A stretch of 64,000 bases of DNA, taken from contig JAJEKV010000011.1 of the NCBI GenBank assembly GCA_021234155.1, positions 17,376,677-17,440,676 of the forward strand, written 5' to 3'. This document shows, piece by piece, positions 34,958 to 45,489 of this stretch (its first letter is position 1; every line of letters starts with the position of its first letter). The position numbers and the translations under genes are program-made. Below the pieces are notes generated by a model. It was not told the DNA's origin and did no database searches. It saw only the letters and a program-made list of their open reading frames with translations. The DNA comes from Isoetes taiwanensis (taxonomy: Eukaryota > Streptophyta > Lycopodiopsida > Isoetales > Isoetaceae).

Positions 34958-35294
34958 TGATACGATTCATGTATGTTTGGGAAGTCGTAACAACACAGAA
35001 TCATAGAACCATAATGAAATAATAGAACACTGGACTAAAGAAACTTTATTCATGCACAAGTGATATGGCAGCACCATTAACCACCCAACCGGATCCACTG
35101 GGTTATGGAAAAACACAAGTACTATGGCAAACTAAAAGCTCTGGTATCTGGCTTATTGGCCTTCCAGACTAATCTAGCTACTCAAAGTAGCCACACATCA
35201 GAGAAACAATTGCATATCTGTGATGTCGCTATGGCAGTGATCTGTGAGCCCTTGTCACGTTTTTGGCCATTATCTCTCCTCCGGATGAACTAGG
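34958..35294 (-). repeat. LTR (5' LTR) of the gene-carrying element, first part
   Basis: It continues at 38829-39215 after the inserted Copia element. Joined text GATGAACTAGG/GGATGTGCC corresponds to GATGAACTAAGGGATGTGCC in the other LTR. Confidence 0.75.
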
Positions 35295-35860
35295 TGAAGA
35301 ATTTTTGAGATAACACAACTAGACACAATGAATATTTTAACTAGTTATAATTTAGTTGCTCAATGATATCTCCAAAATACAACTTAATTATAACTTGATT
35401 TACTGGGTAAACGTCAATGATCCAATGGTATGCAAATTCGCTTCAGTGCACTGTAGCAAAAGGAAAGACTAGATCTTCAACTTGATCGGAACTTCATTTG
35501 ATCTGCCGTTTCACACATTAGATCCCCCTAGAAGATGATTCCGGCCCCAAATTTGCTTGATCGCTTCCTCCTGGATCCAAGCTTATCTTATTCATCCGGT
35601 AGCAGTCGGTTAGCCATTTCTTCAGGAGTTTCTCAAAATACCCATTGACATGCCACCATCCTATTTCAACGTGTATGCCCTTTCTTTTTTACTTAATGAA
35701 ACTGACCATATACTTATGAATACTACTGGCCATATAATGTGCTAGATAAACCTCTTAAGATCACACCTAACAAAGATTACCATTTGAGCATCATATGCAG
35801 GAATAATTATCATGACATGCAGTCTCGGACTTCTTTCATTTCCCCCTTCATGATAAGTAT

Positions 35861-37575
35861 TCATGCTTTCATAATTTCTGGTTTTGTATCTTCGACTCCA
35901 AGCAACCTCTTAAACTTCTGAAATTTTCCCACAGAAACTGCTTTGGTCATAACATCTGCAACTTGTTCATTTGTATGAACATATTCAACTGAAATGTATC
36001 CTGCTGCAACCATTTCTCTGATATAGTGAACGTGTAACTCTATGTGTTTGGTTCTTTCGTGTAACACGGGATTTTTAGTGATTGAAATACAGCTCATGCT
36101 GTCACAGAATAATACTGTTGCCTTAAGTTGCAGCATGCCCAATTCATTTAACAATCTTCTCAGCCAAATAATTTCTCTAGATGCCAATGAGGCCGCTTTG
36201 TACTCTGCTTCTGCTGTAGACATAGCTATACTTCCTTGTTTTTTACTTCTCCAAGATATACAACCACCTCCTAACATTAATGCATATCCAGATGTTGATG
36301 TTCATGTATCAATGTCTCCAGCCCAGTCTGCATCAGAGTATGCTATGAGCGTCAAATCATTGGTACTAAACGTAATGCCATGGTTTTGTGTTCCTTTGAG
36401 GAATCGCAAAATCCTTTTTGCAGCCTGCCAGTGTTGTTTGCCTGGGTTGTTTAAAAACCTACTAAGGAGATTGACTCCAAAAGATATATCTGGTCTCGTG
36501 CAGTTGGAAATATACAACAGACAACCTATTAATTCCCTGTATGGGACGTTCACCATTTCTTGTGCTTCAACTTCATTTGATGGGCATTGTTCCAAACTAA
36601 ACTTCTGTCCTGGCACTACTGGAGTACTTACTTCTTTGCAATATGTTAAACCAAATCTGTCAAGCATACCTTGTATGTTCTCCTTTTGAGTCAGGGTCAG
36701 CATCCTTAGGCTTCTATTTCTTGTCACTTCCATTCCTAGAAACCTTTGCAACACTCCTAGATCTGTCATTTCAAATCTGTCGCTCAGAACAGTTTTGCAT
36801 TTATTTAGACTCTCCATATTATTCGAGACCATAATGCAATCATCTACATAAATTGCTATAATGCAGAAATCATCTCCAACTTTTAGTTTATACATATTTC
36901 CTTCATTTTCAAGTTTGATAAACCCATGCTCCTTCAAAAAATTATCAATGCACAAGTACCACTGTCTTGGCGATTGCCTTAATCCGTACACCGCCTTCCT
37001 GAGTTTCCAGACCTTCTCCTTTCCAGTTTCAAAACCCTGAGCTTGTCTCATATAAACTTCCTCCTCCAATTTTGCATTCAGAAATGCCGTTTTTACATCC
37101 ATATGGTGAATTTCATGCAGCCCAGCTTCCTCCACCTTTTGAAGTTCACCGTTTCCCATTTGAACATAGCTTGATGACTTCATACTCCTTTCCTTCAGTT
37201 TACCTGCTGATCTTATTATGCTTCTCTCAGCTCCACTATCTAGGACATAAAGATCATGATTAGTTTTACTTTCCAAAGCACTCAAAGCACTAGCAACAGT
37301 TACCTCAGCATCCGGATCAACTTCTTCGTTTTCAGCATCCTTAACCATGTTAACAGAAGCATGCTTTCTGCTCATGCTTCCTCTTCCTCTACCCCTTATG
37401 TTTTTAGTATTTCTACCATTTCCAACAGAAACCTTACCCCTGTCTCGTCCCAGATCCTTTGGACTTGAGCACTTGTTTGCGAAATGCCCATAACCATCAC
37501 AATTGTAACATCTTATCTCCTTATTTTTTGGGCAGTTAGCTTTTAAATGTCCAAACATTTTGCATGTAAAATAGG
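35861..37575 (-). pseudogene. Copia zinc knuckle-protease-reverse transcriptase-RNase H, deleted
   Basis: Two knuckles open the frame. The first has lost its first Cys (YFTCKMFGHLKANC). The second is complete (CYNCDGYGHFANKC). Then come the protease start VLDSGAERSII and a direct in-frame jump from MGNGELQKVEEAG to HHMDVKTAFLNAKLEEEVYM of reverse transcriptase. The rest of the protease, all of integrase and the first part of reverse transcriptase are thus absent. The catalytic IYVDD box is present. A TGA at about 36300 (after DADWAGDIDT) separates the RNase H part, which reads KQGSIAMSTAEAEYKAASLA and is otherwise intact to 35861. Confidence 0.85.
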
Positions 37576-37578
37576 GCC

Positions 37579-38276
37579 CTATTTTTCCTCCATAGGCTTT
37601 GCCTTTTCCAGCAAATAAGACTCTGTATGTTCATCATCATCCTCTTCTTGAGTTAATTTTCTCTGTTCTATTTCAGTCCTAATCAGGGCTTCTGCCTTTT
37701 CTCTATTTCTACCAACTGTTCGTATTAATGTGCTTAACTGACCAAAATTAGAAAAGGCTCTAGCAAGATTCAGTACCTGGAACTCCTTTGTAACTGGCAC
37801 TCTAGCAGCCTCCATGTCTGCTATAATGTTGTCGAACTTCTGAAAAAAATGTTGTCACCTTCTTGAAACTTCAATCTCCGTAACTCCCTGTCAAGCATGT
37901 CAAGCTGGGAGGTATTCTTTACTTCATAAGTTCTAATCAAATATTGCCAAATCTCCCTTGGAGATTTATCCCTGACCTTAAGCATTATACTGGAACTCAA
38001 TTTACTTGAAATGATAACTCTTGCCTCTTGCAATTTACCTTTCAGATTACTTCCTCTTGTCTCTGCTGTTTTGGCTGTTGTAGCAGATGAGCTTTCTCCC
38101 TGAGTTCCATTAACAGTACTGCTTTCTCCTTCAGTTTCGCCATCACCTTCAACGGAATCCCATAGGCCTTCTGCCTCCAAAACCTCCTTCATCCTTCCCT
38201 TCCAAGCTTGGAAACCTGCCTCACCTTCAAAGATGTTAATTCCATTCAACAGACTCGCACCTAGTCTTGTAGCCAT
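37579..38276 (-). pseudogene. Copia gag (frameshifted)
   Basis: The start ATG at 38276 follows the primer-binding site by 15 bases and opens MATRLGASLLNGINIFEGEA. The frame runs to about 37850, where a run of seven T shifts it by one base. The other frame continues with NIIADMEAARVPVTKEFQ to 37579. Gag forms the particle that packs the element RNA. A further shift leads into the zinc knuckles at about 37570. Later residues show the UBN2-like fold (REIWQYLIRTYEVKNTSQL). Confidence 0.75.
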
Positions 38277-38828
38277 TGCTCTGATACCAATGAAGAATTT
38301 TTGAGATAACACAACTAGACACAATGAATATTTTAACTAGTTATAATTTAGTTGCTCAATGATATCTCCAAAATACAACTTAATTATAACTTGATTTACT
38401 GGGTAAACGTCAATGATCCAATGGTATGCAAATTCGCTTCAGTGCACTGTAGCAAAAGGAAAGACTAGATCTTCAACTTGATCGGAACTTCATTTGATCT
38501 GCCGTTTCACACATTAGATCCCCCTAGAAGATGATTCTGGCCCCAAATTTGCTTGATCACTTCCTCCTGGATCCAAGCTTATCTTATTCATCCGGTAGCA
38601 GTCGGTTAGCCATTTCTTCAGGAGTTTCTCAAAATACCCATTGACATGCCACCATCCTATTTCAACGTGTATGCCCTTTCTTTTTTACTTAATGAAACTG
38701 ACCATATACTTATGAATACTACTGACCATATAATACCTCTTAAGGTCACACCTAACAAAGATTACCATTTGAGCATCATATGCAGGAATAATTATCATGA
38801 CATGCAGTCTCAGACTTCTTTCACTAGG

Positions 38829-39215
38829 GGATGTGCCACTTTAATTCGGAAACTAGACTCCGAGATGGTTCCAAAGAGATAAAGGTCGTCTCAATCGAAG
38901 CTCTAGTTTCAGAGATATGTCCAACTGAAGTTTCGGTTCTATTTATAGATCTCTCTGCGACTTTAGCCTTTTTTAGCAGGCAGTTGCCTTTTATGTCAAA
39001 ATATCTCCTTGCCTTTAATTAGATTATAGGACTTATCATATGGGACATTATCTATGATCTTTTTCTCAACCAATAACTATCCCAATGATAGTGTCTCGAC
39101 CCCCTTCCATAAATATCAATGGTTCTCCACATCCAAATGCTATGTTATCCTATGCCCCATCCTATTATTAGGTGACCTTAGGAATAACATTTACATAGTA
39201 TTTGCCATAATTTCA
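38829..39215 (-). repeat. LTR (5' LTR) of the gene-carrying element, second part
   Basis: Continues the LTR begun at 34958 and ends in CATAATTTCA at 39215. It then meets a G-rich and (GA)n stretch of flanking DNA. Confidence 0.75.
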
Positions 39216-39290
39216 GATGGGGGGGAGGGGAGAGAGAGAGAGAGACGGGCGCATTGACGCGAGCTTCTTCGAAAAAGGAGGTACGTCACC

Positions 39291-39330
39291 TAGTCATAGT
39301 CATAGTCATAGTCATAGTCTTAGTCTTATT
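39291..39330. repeat. AGTCAT hexamer repeat
   Basis: About five units of TAGTCA, then TAGTCT, directly after a possible exon donor GTACGT at 39281. Confidence 0.7.
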
Positions 39331-39369
39331 TTTATTTTTTTTATTTTGTGTTAATCTATCGATTTATAG

Positions 39370-39639
39370 CAAAGGCAAAGAGTGATTGAGAAATTGAAGT
39401 CGGATGCCAAAAATTGGGAGGCGATTGGTCAAAGGTCCGTAAACCACTTAATCTCTATAAGGAAGATATCAAGGTATTTGTTATTTTGTTGCCATTCGTT
39501 GAATTCGAAATAAGACATTTAACTTTCATGTTGTGTTCTTTGATTTCAGATCGCTTTTGAACGTGTAAAGGATCCCAAGAAAAAACATACAGAACGGACT
39601 GTACTTGTGCGCGGGCAACCGGAAAGGATTTTTACATAG
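39370..39639 (+). pseudogene. two exons of an unknown gene, possibly a transposon or captured gene 3' end
   Basis: A first exon ends at 39473 before GTATTT. The next starts after TTTCAG at 39550 and ends at TAG 39637-39639. The joined frame reads KVRKPLNLYKEDIK then IAFERVKDPKKKHTERTVLV and RGQPERIFT. An upstream TGA limits the frame. No family was recognised. It lies between the LTR element and the right ACGTCGC cluster, so it may belong to the outer element. Confidence 0.35.
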
Positions 39640-39973
39640 ATTTATAAGTGCTATAAACTCTTAGTCCACGTTATATAATTGTAATGAGAACTTTTAATGT
39701 CATTGTCTAATATTGGTCATATTGTCATAGAATTGGTTATACGAGTTTCCCCCTGACAGGGAGCACGTAAAGATAGCCAATACCCATGGAGTTGCTCACA
39801 TGTATACACAGTTATACAATGAGGGAACCGTCCCATATCACGGGAATGTCAATATATGTGAGATATATAGTATAAAAGTACAATACAAGTCAATACAATA
39901 CAAGACAACAATACAATATGATATTGTAATTAACTATTAATTTTTTTCTTTTTTTTTTTAATTTCGTACATCT

Positions 39974-40192
39974 TGTCGCATGCGACGTCACGTCGCATGC
40001 GACGTCTAAGTCACGTCTGTGTCACGTGGCTCACGTCTGTGGGACATCTGGGTCACTTCTGCGACACGTCTGTGCGACGTCTGGCACCACGTCGCACGCG
40101 ACGTGTCTGCAGCGACGTCTAGGTCACGTCTGGGTCACGTCGCCAGACGTTGCACAAACGTGACCCAGACGTCGCTATACACGTCGCTAATT
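39974..40192. repeat. cluster of ACGTCGC motifs and GTCGCATGCGAC palindromes (right)
   Basis: It starts with two GTCGCATGCGACGT palindromes and then has about ten variants of CACGTCTG or ACGTCGC in both directions. It ends AGACGTCGCTATACACGTCGC. The end at about 40216 (TTGTTGTGTGTG) could be a decayed GTG terminus. Pairs with 26993-27102. Confidence 0.6.
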
Positions 40193-40219
40193 GACCGATC
40201 TGTTGTTGTGTGTGTCAGC

Positions 40220-42150
40220 TAATAATTTGATTCTTTATATTCTTTTCCAAGCTATTGCTATCTTGAAAAGCAAAAGCCTTAAACCTAAAAGGGAAAAGCA
40301 TATACGCTCTTAAAATGGGCCTGACAGAACCCGTTATTTGTGTTGATTGTCAAATTTCATATGAATTTAAATTCCATCTTAAATTATTTTGGTGCAACTC
40401 TATTATCATGGTACAAATGTGAAAATGATAAAGTGACCATTCCATACCATAGACTTCCTCACTGCCGCAATGGATTATTTATTTTTGCATGAACAATTTT
40501 TTATCAAATCTTTGAAAGGATCATGAGACAACAAAATTTTGAAAGAATTGGCTAAACAATAGATTTTGAAGTAGTAATAATAAGTTGGAAATAATGTCTC
40601 AAGCCAAACCAGCAGGATTCATAGAAACTCGCACTTTAGTTTTGTCCAGGCAAAAAATTGATTATAGAGCTATCGAAAATTGCATTTTCGGTAATCCAGG
40701 CATTCGCTGAGGTGTCCAATGTAGTATTTGATATGCTGAGATGTCCAATGAAGTATCTCATGTGCTGTCTGATAAGCTCTGGACTTTTCACTTTTATATT
40801 TTATACTGCCTAACAGGAAAACTTGGCTCATGAAAATGGGCCGTAAGATGCATGTATTGGATGTCTGCTGCTTGATAAGCTCTGAACTTTCCCCTTTCTT
40901 ATATATTTTAGACTGCCTAACAGGGAAACTTGGCTCATGAAAGGGGGCCATAAGAAGCATGTATTGGATGTCTGCATGGAAAAATCTACTATTGATATGG
41001 ATAAGAAGATATCAAGTTGTTGTGCAAAATCATAAGCCTGAATCTCTTATAAGGAGCCTTATAGGAGGTCCTTGGTACATACTACTCAAGTCTATGTTCC
41101 TCATACATATGTTCCTCGAACAGGTGGAGATAATAGAGGTGGCAACAGTGTTCCACCTTTGGGTTATGGTTCATTCTATTAGCCATACAAGATTGAGGGA
41201 CATTTTGTTGTAGTTGGGGTGATAGATATCCTGCCAATGTGTCTCAATGAGTTTTATAAGGGATTCCTCAATATTTGTTAAATGCTCAATTGATGTTCCT
41301 AGAGGACTTGAAATACTGGAGTAGAACATGTACTTGGCCTAGCTAAAATTATTTGGAAGCATGTAAGCACTTTACTTCTTTCATTTATAGATTCTCAATA
41401 ACCCTCATAGTGTGCAATTTGTGTATTGATATGGGTACAAATTCATTATTTATTAACTATTACATTGGGGATATTGGAGGCTAATGTCATGGTGATAAGT
41501 GCAAGCAAATAATGTGGTGGTTACAACAGTGAGTGAGATAAGCTCTTTTATCTCATTTTTTTGCTTTGCTAGTTGCAACATTTGATGTAAATGAATATCA
41601 TCCATGTATAGTGTGCTTTTCCTAAATTTTGCAAATGAACATTGAGGGAATCTATTGGAAAGTGGTAACTCTGTTTCAAGCCCTTTCATTTATCACTACT
41701 CGAATACTTGATGCTTCATCATGCAAACTTGTGGAAAACATTTTCACTTAGGAATTTCTTGCATTCTAAGAGGAGTGAATCAATATCAAAGTGAATCAAT
41801 ATCAAGCTCCTAAAGCAAAGTAAAAAGTAAGAAAAACTATATTGTATTTTTGCACTTAAAAGACAAGCTTAACCAAGATCCTCAAATGGATGGTGGACAT
41901 AATAGCTTCCTAACTACCCATGCCTAGAAATTACACTATGTCAAAAATAATTAGCATGTGGTAGAATGCTATCTTGTATAAACCAAGAGGTTAGTCTGCT
42001 AGCTTCTCTACCTTGGGAAAAAATCCTACAACGAGGATGGTGCAGTGATGGTTGTAGTAAAAGCTTGGACATTATATAAAAGCTCCTTCTAAACTTGTCA
42101 TTTCTTGATATTCACAGTCAAAAAGTATTCACTGGCAAAAAAGAAAACTA
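40220..42150. other. AT-rich stretch, no gene recognised
   Basis: It contains the tandem pair at 40771-40975. Other short ORFs have no recognisable features. Confidence 0.4.
40771..40975. repeat. 103-bp tandem pair
   Basis: GATAAGCTCTG-ACTTT ... CTGCCTAACAGG-AAACTTGG ... GCATGTATTGGATGTCTGC occurs at 40771 and 40874. A more diverged relative is at about 22609-22700. Confidence 0.75.
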
Positions 42151-42185
42151 CACAATGGGGTATTATTTAACAATACTCCATACAA

Positions 42186-42333
42186 TTTTAATACATTACT
42201 CAAAATCCTTTATAATCATGCTTTGCATGACTCAACTTACGCCCCTTTTTTTACCTTGATTTTAATACATTACTCAAAATCCTTTATAATCATGCTTTGC
42301 ATGACTCAACTTACGCCCCTTTTTTTACCTTGA
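42186..42333. repeat. perfect 74-bp tandem duplication
   Basis: TTTTAATACATTACTCAAAA through TTTACCTTGA occurs twice without a mismatch (42186-42259, 42260-42333). It contains a CATGCTTTGCATG inverted repeat. The identity suggests a recent event. Confidence 0.85.
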
Positions 42334-42756
42334 TTATCAGGTGAAATTGCCAAGATAATAGAAATGCCGCATTTTTTGAGCCAAAACATGGCGTTATGCT
42401 TGTAATTTTCTTGGAAAGGCGATTTACCCCTTGAATATAGTGTGGTATAAAATCCTTTTTTCTAACATCATATTTCCAGCATTACGACAAATTATCGTGC
42501 GTTAAATGTTGGAGCAAACTAAACCGTTCAACCAAAATATTTGACACATTTCATATTGATTATCCTCCAGCATAATGACAAATATTTACGAGTTGCACAA
42601 ACGATGTTCATTTTTTTCAAAGAGAAACCTCATTGTGAAGTCATTCCCAAATTTCATCATTGGAATGCGCTTCCCAATTTCCATCCCAGTATTTACTAGA
42701 CGATTTTTTTGCACAAACTATTTCCCTTTTATGCAAAGATAAATCTCATTGTGAAA

Positions 42757-43092
42757 TTACAGGTCCTTAACAGCAAGGTGAGAAGCAATTGCAGAGTGAT
42801 ACATAGTATCATGCCAACTATCCACTGCTCGCATTTCCTTTCGCAACCTCCGTGCTTTTTCATGTGTAAATCCCATGCCTTTCCTTAAATTTGGACTGCA
42901 AATCTCTATTCTTCGCTGCTGAGACCCTGGTTCTGTACTTAAAATTACCGTATTATAGTACCACTTTTGATTTGCAAAACTAAATCCATTGCTGTGGCTT
43001 AGATCTGATATCCTGGATACAGAATTCTTCTGGAGATTCAGATTGTCAAAATTGCTTGCAAGACAAAGGGGGGAGACGTCTTTCGTTGCCAT
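42757..43092 (-). CDS. conserved 111-aa protein of unknown function, copy 1 (last exon or whole gene)
   Basis: From ATG 43092 the frame gives 111 residues. The N-terminal half (MATKDVSPLCLASNFDNLNL...) is rich in Ser and Asn with few acidic residues, like a targeting peptide. The C-terminal 40 residues are charged and helical-looking (GFTHEKARRLRKEMRAVDSW, then HDTMYHSAIAS). The copy at 53214-53549 has the same length. The last 38 residues differ at one position, while the first 73 differ at about 17. A separate minus-strand exon at 43736-43840 (ISAKEYRALISLINKHEGGP, LVFASRISSWLK, then a GTAGCT donor) may belong upstream. I do not recognise the family. Confidence 0.55.
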   Translation of the reverse strand: MATKDVSPLCLASNFDNLNLQKNSVSRISDLSHSNGFSFANQKWYYNTVILSTEPGSQQRRIEICSPNLRKGMGFTHEKARRLRKEMRAVDSWHDTMYHSAIASHLAVKDL

Positions 43093-43735
43093 ACAGGGTC
43101 TGAGATGAATAAGCAATTCCCAAAGCTTTGATTGTGGCATTGCAAAGCAGAGCTTTTAAATGATGAATGTGTCCAAAGGAAATATCTAGCATATAGGAAT
43201 GTGGAGCGTGGCTTACCTACCATTGAACACGTTTACAATGTTGGCGCGCTAGGTCAGCATTCTACCACACCTCAAACTTGACATGCTCCACAGGACGAGT
43301 GAGGAGCTGTGGACAAGTCATTTATTGCATGGATGCGCAATGCATACCTTTACCACACAAGTCTCCATCAGAAATGAGCTCACCAAAACATGCATAACAT
43401 GGTAATATTGAATGGCTATAAATGCATTGTGCAATTCAGGTTCCCCATTGACTGATTTTGCTAGATACAATCCACACACAGCCATTGGCAATCCTTACAA
43501 GCCACAAAATTTAGCTCAGTATTTTCATGCTGTAAAATTGACGTTGTAAAATTGCTGTAAAACTCTTCTGTAGAACTCTTGGAAAAACATTGTGCCATTT
43601 TTAGAACCAGGAAACTACAAATTCCAATGGAAAGATCTACTCCTGTCTTTTGTTGCAACCACGAAACAACTTGACTAGTTCTGTAATATAAAATGAAAAG
43701 AAAGAAAAAGAAAGAGAATACAAGAAGCTACCTTG

Positions 43736-43840
43736 AGCCATGAAGATATTCTGGAAGCAAAAACAAGCTCGGGTCCACCTTCGTGCTTATTTATCAATGA
43801 TATGAGAGCCCGATATTCTTTAGCACTAATCATAGTTAAA
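43736..43840 (-). CDS. possible 5' exon linked to the conserved 111-aa gene
   Basis: On the minus strand MISAKEYRALISLINKHEGG, PELVFASRISSWLK ends exactly at CAAG before GTAGCTTCTTG, a good donor. In the duplicate at about 54545-54650 the same stretch has indels that break the frame. It may be the first coding exon of the gene ending at 42757, or a separate gene. Confidence 0.35.
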
Positions 43841-44026
43841 GAGTAATAATCCTAAAACTGGTCGGAGAGAGGCAACGGCGCAGTAAAGCTTACCCCCACT
43901 AACTGCAGATGATTTTACAGCAGAGATGATGGGCCAAACCCTAAAACATACCCAAAAAAAAAAACCTAGCTTAGTGCTGAAGCATTCCTCATTCCATCAC
44001 CCAACAATGTGTGCGTTTAGAGAGCC

Positions 44027-44034
44027 TATAAATT
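44027..44034 (+). promoter_or_regulatory. TATA box of glycine-rich protein gene, copy 1
   Basis: TATAAATT in AGAGCCTATAAATTGGAGG is conserved in both duplicates (second copy at 54885). It lies 24 bases before the ATG here and 33 before it in copy 2, so the leader would be very short. Confidence 0.5.
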
Positions 44035-44057
44035 GGAGGATCCATTGTCAACTCGAG

Positions 44058-44535
44058 ATGGGGTGCATTTGGTCTATATCGCTCTTCTTCACCTTGGTAT
44101 TTAGCACTAGCTACTGCTTCAACTGCTAATCATCAGGAACATGAAACGAAGTTGGGTATGCAGCCCTTGAACCATGAGCCTACCTATGATCATAGAGGTG
44201 GTTATGGTGCTCATGGCAGAGGCCATGGTGCTAGCCATGGTGAAGAAAATGAAGCAAAGTTGGATGTTCAGCCACAAAATCACGAGCCTACCTATATAGG
44301 TGGAGGTGGTTATGGCGGTCATGGTGGGGGGTATGGTGGAGGTCATGGCAGTGGCGATGGTGGAGGTCATGGCATTGTTTATGGTGGAGGCCATGTTACT
44401 TAAGGCCGCAAAGTAATGGAAATGGGTGGTTCACGAGGTCTAAGATATGGCGCTGGTTTCGAACCTGGATATGGCTCTGGCTTTAATACTAGCTATGGCC
44501 ATCATGGACGTGATTGCCCTAACGGTCACAACTAA
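44058..44535 (+). pseudogene. secreted glycine-rich protein, copy 1 (frameshift and stop)
   Basis: The start MGCIWSISLFFTLVF is a signal peptide core. An extra base just after it (TTTAGCACTAGC against TTCACACTAGC in copy 2) shifts the frame. The rest is read from 44152: HEPTYDHRGGYGAHGRGHG, a second NHEPTY unit, then GGYGGHGGGYGGGHG. A TAA (GAA in copy 2) follows GGGHVT. Beyond it GRKVMEMGGSRGLRYGAGFE and YGHHGRD run to 44535. Such Gly/His-rich proteins are usually cell-wall or secreted. Its promoter region faces away from the minus-strand gene at 42757. Confidence 0.7.
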
Positions 44536-44539
44536 AACC

Positions 44540-45350
44540 CTTTCTATAGTAAAATACAATGAGTGGCCAAGCCATATATGTACTTACATATTATAGTGTG
44601 GAACAATAATATAATGTAAAAACCAATCTATGGCTGTGTGAAAAGACCTGTTGTAATGTAAAAGACAATCTATGGCTATGATAATCTACCTCCTCTAATG
44701 TTTCTTTACTATACATTTGCCACTTGTCATAACATATGGAATCATATTATATTTTGGTTGCCCAAAGGGCAATCCCTAGGCATGGTGGTGAGGAGTGAGG
44801 AAATTTGTTGAATATCCGAAATGTGAGGCCGAGATACGTGGTTAGGCTAGAATTTGTACATAATATGCTTTTTTGATGGCCAGAGATAAGACAAAAAAAG
44901 GATACTGATCTTGCAATACTTACTAAACGGAGTGCACTCAAATATGCTGGGAATTGAGAGTTTGCATGCAGTGCCTGGATCGCATGCATTGTAGCCGCCG
45001 GCAAGAATGCATGGTTTGAAATATACAGATGAGTAAGATGCACATTTAAGGGAGGGTGCCCGGTGATGACACACTTAAGAGCAAAATGGTCCGATGAAGG
45101 CCCTCTGCTGCTCAGATGAGAACAAAAAAAGGCTCATTTGAATCTCCTGGAGTTGCTCTTTCCAATGATCCTAAAATTGCCCGCTCCCGTGCCCTGTAGC
45201 AAAAGTTATGTGGCCCTAAAATGACCCCCTTTTTTGCCCAACATGGCACACTTTAGTGTCCCGACGTTCGTTTTTTGTCCTAACAAGCTCAAAATGAGAC
45301 ATATGAATAGTCAAATTAAAGGTTGGATGCTGCTTAGTGGCGTGATGTTA
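44540..45350. other. non-coding stretch, no gene recognised
   Basis: Includes the 3' flank of the glycine-rich gene (ATAATATAATGTAAAA-type polyadenylation context). Confidence 0.4.
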
Positions 45351-45355
45351 AAATA

Positions 45356-45487
<132 letters not shown>

Positions 45488-45489
45488 AT

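Larger units (their letters stand above)
35295..38823 (-). mobile_element. Copia LTR retrotransposon, internally deleted
   Basis: The LTRs are 35295-35838 (544 bp) and 38291-38823 (533 bp; one 11-bp deletion), with TGAAG...TTTCA ends. A perfect 5-bp target duplication CTAGG lies at 35290-35294 and 38824-38828. On the minus strand the primer-binding site TTGGTATCAGAGC adjoins the 5' LTR (38278-38290). A polypurine tract AAGGGGGAAA adjoins the 3' LTR (about 35839). The interior encodes gag, part of the protease, the last part of reverse transcriptase and RNase H. Integrase is missing. At 3,529 bp it is shorter than a full Copia element (usually about 5 kb). Confidence 0.9.
28756..39215 (-). mobile_element. 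non-autonomous LTR retrotransposon carrying host gene fragments, interrupted by a Copia element
   Basis: Direct LTRs lie at 28756-29474 and at 34958-35294 plus 38829-39215. The second is split by the element at 35295-38823. The LTRs begin TGATACGATTC and end CA on the plus strand. Next to the right LTR the minus strand reads AGTGGTATCAAAGCGG, a tRNA-Met primer-binding site, so the element points to the left. The 5.5 kb interior has no gag or pol. Instead it has a BRCT gene fragment, a BRWD/PHIP-like fragment and hairpin arrays. No clean 5-bp target duplication was found (GAAAG against GATGG). Confidence 0.65.
42150..44540. repeat. segmental duplication, copy 1
   Basis: The same order (AT-rich lead, small minus-strand gene, glycine-rich plus-strand gene) occurs at 52860-56130 in direct orientation. 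Similarity is strong over the two genes and weaker between them. Confidence 0.8.

Noticed and set aside
36042-36689. 215-aa plus-strand ORF
   Set aside because: Antisense shadow of the Copia reverse transcriptase and RNase H.
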